DNA of 64,000 nt from Eremomyces bilateralis CBS 781.70 (lineage: Eukaryota > Ascomycota > Dothideomycetes > Eremomycetales > Eremomycetaceae). Made by a program: the position numbers and the translations under genes. Below, in pieces: positions 52,778 to 63,159 of this stretch (its first letter is position 1; each line of letters starts with the position of its first letter). The notes under the pieces were generated by a model. It had not been told where the DNA came from and did not search any database. It worked only from the letters and a program-made list of their open reading frames with translations. The DNA is taken from the NCBI RefSeq assembly GCF_010015585.1, contig NW_022985068.1:1084123-1148122 (forward strand), in the 5' to 3' direction.

Positions 52778-54302
52778 TCAAGATGACCCCAACGGTGAAA
52801 CCTTTTCGGCAGACTGAAGAGCAAGCTCAAGCATGAGCCAGAATGTCTCCACGTCGCATGACCTTGGGATGCGGACGCCAGACGCGTCTTTGACAGGCTG
52901 GATGACCGTTCTTCCACACTGTTCGGCGTTCGCGGGTGCTCGCGGCCTCTCCAACTCTTCTGACGACTCAATCTGGATTCCGTTATCTTCCCCTCGGACG
53001 ACGTGTAACGAAAACCGCTCCCCTTTGTTGTCGTTAAACAAAAATGGCGCCAATGCCACTGCAACGGCCAGCGGATCGTGGAGAGGAGGACCTTCCTTCA
53101 TCCCGAATTCCGTTTCGTAGGTGTTGGCAAAGAAAGTCAGGAGCTCGTGGAACATGATCCGCATGTTCGAGGGTTTCGTAGTCGAGGGATCACCTCCTCT
53201 ACCGTAGAGCAACAATTCAAGGATCTTTGGCGTAGCAAGGACTTGGTGTGAGAGGTCGAGTGTGATCAAGTCCGTTTTAGCGGCTAGCTTAGGGTTCGTG
53301 AATATGGATGCAGCGCTCTCAGGGTCGCAGTATATCTTGGTTGAGCATTAGCAATGGTTGCGACAAAGCTCCGCACCGAGGGCACAAACTTACGTTGAAC
53401 TCGGCGTACTCCGTCCAATTGCCAAATCTCCTCCGAGCCTGCTCGAGCAATAATCGTATTCTCTCGTCGCTCACGCTATCGCCGTCGTGCAGGAGGCCTT
53501 TCTGTCGGAAGTCGAGGACGACGTCTTCGAGGCTCATTCCCTCCTCGTCGGGGAGCCTTCCATCGAACACTTCATGCACATCCCGTGTGAACAGAACTCG
53601 GTCTTCTTTGATACGGCCCATCGGCGCATTTGTGAATAATCCTCCAATCGCGCCGCCCATGATGCTGAGGCCTTTGATGTGGTCGACAATGTCTGGATAG
53701 ACGGAGAACAGCAGGGCGACGTTCGTGAGCGTTCCGGTGGCTACGACGTACGCGGTCCCCTTCGGAGTCGCCTTTAGTCTTTTGTACATGGTCTGAATGG
53801 TCTCCGTGGTCGTCCATGGTTTCGTGACCGGTTTGGGCAGGAGTTCGGAACCTTCTAGGCCGGATTCACCTGGTATCAATTAGCAATTGGTCGCGACCAT
53901 GAGTATTCGATGGACGAGCGCACACCGTGAATGGTACCAGCGTGCACTGCATCTCTGCAGAAGGGCTTCGCTGCTCCAACACAAACCGGAATATCCTGCT
54001 TTCCAATGGCTTCCAACACTGCGATAGTATTCTCGGTCGTGTGTCCTAGTGAGGCATTTCCATGTACGGTGCTCACCCCAAGCAGCTTAATTGCCGGAGA
54101 ATGGGCCGCCAATAGTATGGCAAAGGCATCCTGCCCGAATATAGGTTAATTGACGGTAATATAATGCAAGTGGTGAGGCATGGGTAATTACATCATGTCC
54201 TGTCGAAAGGAATGCCCCAGGTCAGTGCATCTGGCTTCGGTGGTGTCGGGGTGGCCCTTACGTACCGGTGTCACAATCTAGCCAGAGCGGAATCTTAGGC
54301 AT
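52778..54302 (-). CDS. Inosine-uridine type nucleoside hydrolase (5 exons, 427 aa)
   Basis: Exons 54266-54302, 54192-54199, 53926-54130, 53394-53869 and 52778-53335; introns 66, 61, 56 and 58 nt. Exon 2 is only 8 nt. Splicing rebuilds the calcium-binding signature PLWLDCDTGHDDAFAILLAA, which is cut twice by introns, then LLGVSTVHGNASL, GTLTNVALLFSVYPD and ...GLSIMGGAI, and the late HDPLAVAVALAP with the third metal-site aspartate. Members split the N-glycosidic bond of purine or pyrimidine nucleosides to ribose and base in salvage; the best yeast counterpart is Urh1. There is no signal peptide, so cytosolic. It diverges from a ferric reductase across 410 bp. Confidence 0.92.
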
Positions 54303-54712
54303 CGAATCCCCATCTTCCGTACGCCCCTGAAACACTTGCTCTGCCTTCTTCCAAGCATCGGTCGACATTTTCGGATATCGAATCGTACGGAACAGCTGTC
54401 AGTTTGGGTAGCAGTCCAGGGAGAGATTGAAACGCCGTGTCGAGCGGTGTTCGGATCCTTTCCGCTCCCCAGAGTTGCTGCTGACAATACCCTCCTGTTA
54501 CTAATTTGAGTCGACTAACCGTGGACTTAAACTGCTAAAGGAGCCTGCATTTATGCGGTCTACATCGTTTGCTATTCCTCGGGTTTACGTTGGTCTCTGA
54601 TTGTGCTTCGCTTTATTTACGGCGAATATATGCGTCGTCCTAGATTCATCCGGTGCGGATCATAGCGGTTTACAGGTTTTGAGAACACGCAAGGCAATCC
54701 CACCCAGCAACC
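54303..54712. promoter_or_regulatory. Divergent promoter, nucleoside hydrolase and ferric reductase
   Basis: A 410-bp spacer between two opposite starts. I looked for SreA-type ATCWGATAA words and saw none. No other motif is convincing. Confidence 0.45.
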
Positions 54713-56498
54713 ATGTTTTGGTTTGGATTTGTCAGCCTAAACGAGGAAGAGAAGGTTCAGAGAAGAATATTGCTGAATCAAAACGCATTGATTGCTCAGC
54801 TGTCTGCTATTGGGGCCATTGTTGCTATCAAGACCTTTCTCTACTTAGTCTGGCTAGCGAAGCGACCTGCCGGAGTGGGTAAGGAGGACACACCCGAACC
54901 TAGTTCTCCGCATGCGAAGTTCCAGCGGAGTAGGTCCCCTTGGAGCGTATCTTCATGGAGGTTGCTTGTTAGGAGACTCGAATGGTGGCTTTCTGGGGAA
55001 TTCGTTATAGGCTGGGGCACGCGCGGACAATGGATCCTCGCGGGATGGTGGACAGTATGGCTACTGTATTTGAGCATCCGCGAAACAGGAAACGGTATGA
55101 CCTCCGGCCGTGCTCTGATTCTTCCTAATGTACAATGGCTGAGTTTCTGCAGATTATCTCCACATGACGAAGCGGCTGGGTCTCGTTGGAGCATCTCAGC
55201 TTCCGCTCCATTACCTGCTGGTAATGAAGAGCAGATTCTCACCCCTTGCTCTCATCTTCAACCGATCTCACGAGGAACTGAATTGGATCCATCAATACCT
55301 CGGGCGAATCCTATCGGCCATGTTCTTGGCGCATGCTGGTCTATATCTGAATTTCTTCGTTCAGGCCGGTGTTCTGGAGAAACGGCTCCAGGATGACGAT
55401 GTCCTCTCTGGACTTATGGCTATCGCTGTGATTTCTGTTATTGGGCTCTCCGCACTGGGCTACGTTCGGATGCTCTCGTACAGGACCTTCTATTGGATCC
55501 ATGTTATCCTAGGGGGATATCTCCTATTGGTGCTCTACTCCCACGTGGTGCACATTCAGATCTACATCATTGAGTGCGCCGTAATATCCATGCTCAATGT
55601 GGCGCTACGATGGACCGAAACTTCTCACCTTTCTGGAACAGTTTCCGTCGTTGGTACCACTGGCTTGATCAGAGTTGAGATGGCACTAGGTCCCGTTTCG
55701 CAAGGACAAGGGTCGTCGAGGGAGTGGCAGCCAGGGCAGCATGTCTATATCTCCTCGAAGTCTTCACGGTGGTTCAATCTGGTTCCGGGCTACCTATCCA
55801 AAAATCCTTTCACAATCTGCAATATCTCTTCCTCGGATGCGGGGGGAGGATCTATTCGACAGATGACACTCATTGCTCGTTGTCAGAAAGGAGCTACAAA
55901 ACAACTCGCCGAGAAATCGAAACTGTCTCCCGCGCCAATTCCATTTCGTGTGGAGGGACCGTACGGAAGTTCACACCGTTACTTGGAACCCGCTCGACTC
56001 CGGCAATATTCTTCGGTGCTGATAGTGGCGGGCGGAGTGGGTGGTACATATGCTGTTCCCATGTGGGTAAGCATGATCCGACGTTCGGAGACGCCCTCAA
56101 GAGCGCGTTTCGTGTGGGCGGTCAGAAGCATGGAAGAAGCAGTATGCGTTTTTGGCGACGCCCTGACCGACTCGAAGGGCCCGGATCTGTACGTGACAGG
56201 CGAGAGAAGCGGCCAAGCTGCAGTCTCAGAAGAATCCGGAGACTACGTCGAGCTGCAGGAGATGGAGACTTCCTTACCTGGCGAGGCACCCTCAGGAGGC
56301 TTGAGAGGTGTGACGATGAGAAGGGGGAGGCCCAGTCTGGGGGTAGTGGTAAGCGCCTCGTTCTCCGGTGCTTCAAATACAGTTTGCGTGATTGTATGTG
56401 GGCCAAAAGGTATGGTGAGGGATGTGCGACAGGAGGTCAGCGAGTGGGTTGATAACGGCTACGCTGTCGACTTCCATGCTGAGTTTTACGGCTTGTAA
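54713..56498 (+). CDS. Ferric-chelate reductase, transmembrane (2 exons, 575 aa)
   Basis: Exons 54713-55094 and 55153-56498; the 58-nt intron joins TGN to DYLHMTKRLGLVGASQLPLH. About seven hydrophobic helices hold the bis-heme histidines (PLHYLLVMKS, NWIHQYLGRILS, MFLAHAGLYLN, FYWIHVILGG, LYSHVVHIQI). The cytosolic part has the FAD site YLSKNPFTICN, the NAD(P)H parts FRVEGPYGS and IVAGGVGGTYAVP, and VIVCGPKGM near the end. The usual HPFT is NPFT here, as in one fungal subgroup. Role: reduces Fe(III) or Cu(II) at the cell surface or vacuole for uptake. The N-terminal helix may be a signal-anchor. Length is at the short end of FRE proteins (570-750). Confidence 0.88.
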
Positions 56499-56897
56499 CG
56501 CAGCCACGTTCTGGAAATTGCCTACGTGCGTAGAGCGTATAGATTTTAAACGATAGATACGAATGTAGACATGAAACTTTTCATCAACTACTGGTATGGT
56601 TTGATATCGAAGGACGGAGACTTGGTGATTGCCAGGAACGTAGCAGCGGCAACTTCCGCCCACGTCACGTCACGTCTCTTGAAAGGCGTCTAAGGACCCC
56701 TGCACAGCCAAATCACGAAGTCGTTCAACACCAGCTCACTGTAACTTTACACGAGAATTATAGGAACTCCTCGCCTACAATGCTAAGCTGGATAGTTCCT
56801 GGATATCAATTTTGACCACACCATCCATTTATCCCTTCCAATATGCATCCTTGAATTCTAGGTCGCATATGGTTCCCCACTGGATCTTGATATCGCA
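56499..56897. promoter_or_regulatory. Upstream region of emc1
   Basis: Holds the 3' flank of the ferric reductase gene and the emc1 promoter. No coding signal. Confidence 0.4.
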
Positions 56898-59878
56898 ATG
56901 CCCCCTCGGTGGCTGCTATCAGCAGCTACATCGTGTCTGCTACCGGCTCTCCTGCTAGGAAATTTACCATCTGCATCGGCGGTATTCGCGGACGAAGCCT
57001 ACAAGAGCGATTTTCACCTCTCTCTGATCGGATACCCTCGAAACCCCGACCTTACCTTCTTCCAAGCACCTTACTCCGGCTCCAAAGGCTCTCTTCTCTA
57101 CACCGTCACCGACAAGAACGTTATCGCTGCTGTGAACCCAAAGGACGGTTCCACAGTATGGAGGCAACTGCTGGAGCATAACTCTAGCTCGCCCACTGAA
57201 TCCTTTTTACGACCCGGCCCTGCGCAGGATGTTGTTGTTTCGGGCAGCGGGCACAAGGTTGAGGCATGGAGCGCGGCGGATGGGAAGCAGGCCTGGAGGA
57301 ATGATGTCAAATCCGGCCAAGTCAGAGACGTAGAAGTTCTCCAGATTGAAGAAGGAAAAGAGGGAGCCGAGAAAGATGTGTTGGCGCTTGTGCAGGACGA
57401 GAAGACTTCGATTCTTAAACGACTGAATGGGAAGACAGGCGAGGTTGTCTGGGAAAGCCTGGACACGAGGTATGGCATCTATATTGGGTCCTATTTCCAT
57501 TGCTAAGTCATAGCAGCGGCGACATCCCATTTCAGTTATCCTCCTCCTTAACCACCATTTTTGTCGTGTCATACACATCGACCCTGATTGGAGGGAACGT
57601 CAAGGTCAAGGTTGCATCCTACGATCCCCAGACCGGCCGAAACATCGACAAGCAGACGCTCAGCACGGAAATCGACATCTCCCATCCGGAAAACATCTTC
57701 GTCGGCGCAAACTCTGCGGCGCCGGTTATCGTGTGGGCTGATACATCGTCCAAGACTTTGAAAGTGAACGTTCTAGGCAGCAAATCGATCAGTTCATTCA
57801 GCATCGACAGTCCGACCGGTGAGGAAATTCGAGACGTCAGCGTACATGCGCCTCACCAGCCTAATGCGCTACCACATTTTCTTGTGCATTATCAGACCGG
57901 TAAAACCCATTGGGCGGAGGTCTTCCATATCAACGTCAAGAAAGGCAAGGTCACGAAAGCATACGACCTTCCCAAACTCTCTGGTACGGGCGCTTTCTCA
58001 GTAAGCACCATCGATGCAAATGTTTACTTTACAAGAGTTACGGATGATGAGATCATCATCGTCTCATCTGCATCGCATGGTATCCTTTCTCGATGGCCGA
58101 AGAAGCCGGTGGTTCCAGCCACCCAAAGGCTTGTTCTGCCACATGCGGTCCAGGCATCCTCCGAGGTTGTGGCGAAGCCGGGCAATACATTTGCCGTGCG
58201 CTCCGTTGTGCTCTACTCTGATGGCGACTGGAAGTTGGTCAAGAATGGAGAGGAAGATTGGATCAGGCCGGAAGCACTTGCATATGCGGATGAAGCGGTC
58301 TTTGTGGATCCCCCAGAAGATCTCAGCCTTGCCTTGAATCTAGAAGTCGAGGGGCATGAAAACGTTGTGAAGGGCTTTTTCCACCGTGCCAAGAGGCATC
58401 TACATGACCTACAATCCTTGCCCGCAAGGCTCGAACAGCTTCCACAGCTGGTCCTCGGATCCTTCTTTAAAAAAAGCGAGAGCATCCTCGTGCGCGGTAA
58501 ACGATATGGGTTTGACAAGATCCTTGCGATTGCAACCACAGAAGGCCGGCTTCTCGGACTCGACTTTGCGGAAGGAGGCAAGGTGATGTGGAACATTAAC
58601 CTGAAAGCTCTGGATCCTAATGAGCAGTGGTCGCCAGTGAAGCTCGACACAGCTGTGGCGGGGACGATTACTGTTCAAGGCTATCAGTCGAAGAAGGTCC
58701 TCGAATTCAACGCAACGACTGGACTGCCCCTTACCCCGGAGCAACTCGTCAACCGCGTCGCGGTTGCGACGCCGGAGACTCCGGCTCGACTATCCGTGTA
58801 CTACGATTTTTCGGAGATCAACAATGTGGTTCAAGGTTATCAAAGCCCAGATGGCATCGAACGGCAAGAGCTGTGGACATTCCAGCCGCCGCCTGGCGAG
58901 CGCATCATCGTGGTCACGAGTCGAGCTGCACACGACCCCGTCGCATCCATCGGAAGGGTTCTTGGAGATCGGAGAGTCCTTTACAAGTATTTGAATCCCA
59001 ATCTGGTCCTGATCACCAGCGTGTCCGAAGCATCTGGCAAAGCGACATTCACGGTTCTGGACGGCGTTTCGTCCAATGTGTTGCACACGTCCACCCATGT
59101 TGGTGTTGACACATCTCAACCGATCCCAGCTATTCTCTCGGAGAACTGGCTCGCTTACTCATTTACTCTGAACACCTCGTCCTCCGCAGCATCGGCTAAA
59201 GGATCCAGTCTTACGTTCACCGAATTCTACGAGTCATCGATCCCCGATGACCGAGGCCCCCTTGGCGCGTCGGATGAAGTGTCATCAGTTGGAAAGAATG
59301 ACCTATCCCTCCCACACGTTGTCTCTGCAAGTTATCTCATCCCGCACCCCCTCTCCTACCTCACAACGACTTCGACGCTTCAGGGCATCACCACGCGCTC
59401 TTTGTTAGGCATCACTCACTCATCGGACTACCCGACCACCTTATACTCGCTTCCTACCAATGCTCTGTCTGCCCGACGACCCGTCGGACGAGACCCAACA
59501 CCTCAGGAGGCAATGGAAGGGCTATCGAGGTATGCTCCTGTCTTCGACCTGGCACCGCCCTGGGCGATCAACCACAAGAGGGAGATCTGGGGCCTGAAGA
59601 AGGTGATTAGCAGCCCTAGCGGGTTGGAGAGCACGAGCTTGGTGTTCGCGTGGGGATTGGATCTGTTTGGAACGGTTACGGCGCCGAGTGGGACGTTCGA
59701 TATGCTTGGGGGAGGGTTTGATAAGATCCAGATGCTGATTACTGTGGCGGGATTGTGGGCGGGTGTGTTGGGCGTGGCACCATTTGTAAGTCCGTTGAAT
59801 CGTTTCGGGAGCGCAATTACTGATCATGTTTCATAGGTTCGGCGCAAGCAGATTAATACTCCGTGGCAGATGTCTTGA
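56898..59878 (+). CDS. emc1: ER membrane protein complex subunit 1 (3 exons, 961 aa)
   Basis: Exons 56898-57469, 57514-59785 and 59837-59878; introns 44 and 51 nt. A signal peptide (MPPRWLLSAATSCLLPALLL) is cleaved before FADEAYKSDF. The luminal part begins as a PQQ-like beta-propeller (GSLLYTVTDKNVIAAVNPKD, GSTVWRQLL, NGKTGEVVWES). The late region (LGDRRVLYKYLNPNLVLI, GITTRSLLGITHSSDYPTTL, PTPQEAMEGLSRYAPVFD) is the DUF1620 signature of EMC1. One transmembrane helix near 925-948 precedes the cytosolic tail RRKQINTPWQMS, encoded by the 42-nt last exon. EMC1 is the largest EMC subunit, which inserts tail-anchored and multipass proteins into the ER membrane. Length is normal. Confidence 0.95.
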
Positions 59879-60023
59879 TTATTCTCCACGCTCTAGTCGA
59901 CGAGAATATGTACAGTATGCGATGCTAGACACTTGCGAGAGGCATCCGATTACTTTGGAGGCTTTTGGGCCGCCGAATCCTATATCAACAGTCAAACATG
60001 CGTTGTATAACAAAAATTTGGCA

Positions 60024-60495
60024 TTATCTGCTCACCAAATAAACCTGATAGAAGTCCATTTTCACCGCATCCCCTTCCTTGACCAGGTGCGCTCGAGCGG
60101 CCCATTCAACGCCGTTGATCTCTTGCCCGTCCTTCAGCACGTAATCAACCGTGCCATATAGCATCGCCTCCGATGCATTGGACCCGTACGGGAAAAGTTT
60201 TGCCGCTTTATGGTGCCGCGAACCTATCTTCTCCCACATTCCCTGTCTGAAGGTCTGGATCTCTGTTTTGATTTGCGGTTAACGTATGGACGATGGAGCA
60301 GGTCACTCTCCCCGTACCTGAGCTTCCAGTGAGCCTCTTCGATGCCATGATCAAAGTAGCGTTCTCCGTGAACTGCTTAACATACTCGTTGTTCGCAGTA
60401 GGGTCGTCTGATATCCGATAGAAGTTTTCGAAGAATGCTTGAAAGCTCTCGTCGAATGACACCGGAGCACATTCTATTTTGTATGACAGCGCCAT
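60024..60495 (-). CDS. SnoaL/NTF2-like small protein (2 exons, 135 aa)
   Basis: Exons 60307-60495 and 60024-60242 with a 64-nt intron. Exon 1: MALSYKIECAPVSFDESFQA, FYRISDDPTANNEYVKQFT; exon 2: GMWEKIGSRHHKAAKLFPYG, VDYVLKDGQEINGVEWAARA. The chain has the cone-shaped NTF2 layout (helices, then long strands) of fungal SnoaL-like proteins, which include polyketide cyclases and scytalone-dehydratase relatives. The substrate is not predictable. The donor is GTGACC; an upstream GTACGG gives the wrong phase. It converges on emc1 with 145 bp between stops. Confidence 0.75.
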
Positions 60496-60874
60496 TGACC
60501 AAGATACGCACTCAACGGGTTAGATGACCCATTCGATGTATTCCAATACCGTATCTACGTTTCAAGGCAAGATGGTGTCCATTTCTATTAATGCGGGGGC
60601 GGTTGGAGTCGGAACCCTCGCCTACAAGCTGATCATCGTAATGCGGAGTTAGAGGACATAGGATAATGATGGATCCGTTGCACTCGTCTCACCCCACCAT
60701 CGCATCTCATTCGTAAAGCTCCGTCATCCTGGACTCATATCTCCCACGTCAACCCAATTCCACTTGTTCCGCTCAGCTACCACGAATTCCATTCAATTAA
60801 CGCTCCGACTCCAGAGCCGACATCCTATTCTAGCAAGCGGATTTCCCAGAATCTACCATACGAATACACCAACC
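60496..60874. promoter_or_regulatory. Divergent promoter, SnoaL-like gene and glutathione S-transferase
   Basis: A 379-bp spacer. The plus-strand frame open above 60875 starts at TTG and is not used; no known motif seen. Confidence 0.4.
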
Positions 60875-61798
60875 ATGTCGGAATCCAAGCGGCAGAAGCT
60901 GTCTTCCGGCAGCAGCCACACCCCCATTTACCATCTCATCTATTGGCCTGACATACCCGGACGCGGCGAATTCGTCCGCCTCGCATTCGAAGCCGCCGGA
61001 ACCGCCTACCTGGACGTCAGTAACGCCTCGTCCGCGGGCGTGAAACCCGTCCTGTCCCTCATCTCCGACAAGCACGTCGGTGACGATGTGGGCAACCCGC
61101 CCATTTTCGCGCCGCCAGCGCTGAAGATCGTTGATGGGAAGGGTGAGGGCAAGGACCTGCTGATTCACCAGACGCCGAATATTCTGGCGTATTTGGGGGA
61201 GCGGTTGGGATTAATCGGGGAGGAGGAAGGGGATAAGTATCATGTTAGTCAAGTGGCCCTGACGGCATTGGATCTCTGTGATGAGTGCCATGACACACAT
61301 CATCCGGTGTCTGTGGTGAAGTATTACGCTGGTACACGTCCACGTAGCGGAGACATTGGTTCTATATACTAATCGATTACAGAGCAAAAGGAGGAGGCAT
61401 TGAAGAAGGCGGAGGACTTCCGAGCCTCGCGCATTCCGAAGTTCTTTGGATACTTCGAGAGAGTCTTGAAGAGCAATGAGAGCGAAGCGAAGGGCAAATA
61501 TCTGGTTGGTAGCAAGCTCACATATGCGGACACAACCGTCTGGCAAGTAGTGAACGGGTAAGTCGATCGTCCGCTCTCATCGTAAACGCAAGATAGGCTG
61601 ATGGATGTCTCGCGCAGTGTATCCTATGCTTTCCCGAAGGAAGTGGAAGCGCGGAAGAAGGATTATCCTCTTCTCTTTGAGACGTTTTACCCAGGCATCC
61701 AAGAAGAGAAGGGCATCAAGCAATATCTTGCGAGCGACCGGAGGCTGTCGTATTCCGATGGCATTTTTAGGCATTACCCCGAGTTGGATCAGCAGTAA
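60875..61798 (+). CDS. Glutathione S-transferase, fungal sigma/nu-like (3 exons, 270 aa)
   Basis: Exons 60875-61331, 61383-61557 and 61618-61798; introns 51 and 60 nt. ATG 60875 begins MSESKRQKLSSGSS; the in-frame stretch above it would look like a mitochondrial presequence but starts at TTG. The thioredoxin fold is PIYHLIYWPDIPGRGEFVRL with Tyr in the catalytic position, PALKIVDGKGEGKDLLIHQT (cis-Pro and SNAIL-like site) and ILAYLGERL. The C-terminal all-helix domain has RIPKFFGYFERVL, LVGSKLTYADTTVWQVVNG and FPKEVEARKKDYPLL. It conjugates glutathione to electrophiles; cytosolic. The insertion after LDVSNASSAGVKPV is longer than in animal sigma GSTs but usual in fungi. Confidence 0.9.
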
Positions 61799-62011
61799 GA
61801 GTTCCTAACGGTGAAGCATGACCGCAAAACGGTATTCTGGCGTAGGGGAAGATATAATCCTTCCGTGGAGTCAAGTTTCAATGGCACAATGACATTAATG
61901 GTCAACGTGAAATCGCAATTGAATTGCTTTTTGATAGACACAATGCCTCGCTCTAATCATCGAGGAATACCCATCTCGTCCATGACGCCGACCATGTTAT
62001 GAAGTAACGGC

Positions 62012-62861
62012 CTAATAATCGCTAGCCACAGACTGAGGGAACTCGAAGTTGACACCCTTGCCGGTCAATCGCTTGTAGACCTCGGAGTAGGTATCGAGCC
62101 TGTAATCAACGCCACCACGCTCCTTCTCATCGAGAACCACCTTCAGGAGCTTGCTTCCGTCCTCTCGGGTTCGGACGCGCTTGCCGACGATCTCAACGGG
62201 GTAGACGAGGTCCGTCAGGATGGCGTCGTGAACCGCCGTCAGGGTTCGTGATCGCGGTCGCTGCTGCTTGAGGGCAGTGCGCGAGCGGTTGGAGCGCTTC
62301 GGGCGCGGGAGGATGCGACGCGACGCAATGATGAGGACGTGGCGGTCGGAGAACTTCTTCTCGAGCTCCCGAGTCAAGCTAAGACGATATGAGCAAATTG
62401 CTAGGCGTAGAGATCAGGGATGTCAATACTTACCGCTGTTGAGACTTGTGCCACAGCCCGAGAATGGGAACGGGGACAAAGATGACGATGGCTTTCTTGC
62501 CGTGTCCAACCTCGATCTGAAGATTCCTGGTGTCAGCCTTCTGTTGCTGCCCAGTGCCCACCGCCTCTTCGTATTTTTCATCATAGGATTCTCCAAACGG
62601 GAAGATGCAATAGCATCTACCGATTGCGATGGTCCGGATGAGGGAAATGTATATATTCGGATGTGGACATGACGCTGTCATGGTATTGGGCTATCTTACC
62701 TCGCGTGCCGACACGAATTGAAGAGGCCTCAGGGCGCTCTTCATGTCGGGGATGTTGGACTCCAGATCGTAGAGAGCATTGGCGATGGTCGTCTCGACCT
62801 CGGAGGGGCTGGCCCTCGAGGGGCTGTTCGGCGCGATCTTGTTGAGTGCGGCGGACGACAT
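62012..62861 (-). CDS. rps7: 40S ribosomal protein eS7 (3 exons, 203 aa)
   Basis: Exons 62700-62861, 62434-62516 and 62012-62378; introns 183 and 55 nt. The longer first intron is usual for fungal ribosomal protein genes. ATG 62861 gives [20 protein letters not shown]; blocks seen are [99 protein letters not shown] and [20 protein letters not shown]. eS7 sits on the small subunit and helps 18S rRNA maturation. Length and ends match the family. Confidence 0.96.
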
Positions 62862-63159
62862 GGTGACGATTTCCGTGCTTCGACTTCGATGTGCGGTTCT
62901 CAAGATGGATGAAGTTGGAGATTTGAAGTTGTGGGAGGAAAGTTAGCGAGTGGTGTGAACTAGTCCTATTTGGGATTGGAGTCTTGGCGGGTATAAATAT
63001 TTCGCTGCCTCACGCTTTTGACTTGGTCGTTGGTGCCTTGTGGCCTGGTTGTCCCTGACAACACAGTAAGGCATCAATATCACTGAGATCCTTACCATGT
63101 CAACGAATATTCATCCACGAAGCTGTTTCTATTGCTTGGATTCCCCAAGACTTCACAAA
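62862..63159. promoter_or_regulatory. Divergent promoter, rps7 and haspin
   Basis: A 298-bp spacer between opposite starts. A TATAAATATT word at 62992-63001 could serve as a core element for rps7. Confidence 0.4.

Noticed and set aside
60764-60874. Mitochondrial presequence on the glutathione S-transferase
   Set aside because: The in-frame extension upstream of ATG 60875 starts at TTG; no upstream ATG or acceptor was found that would translate it.
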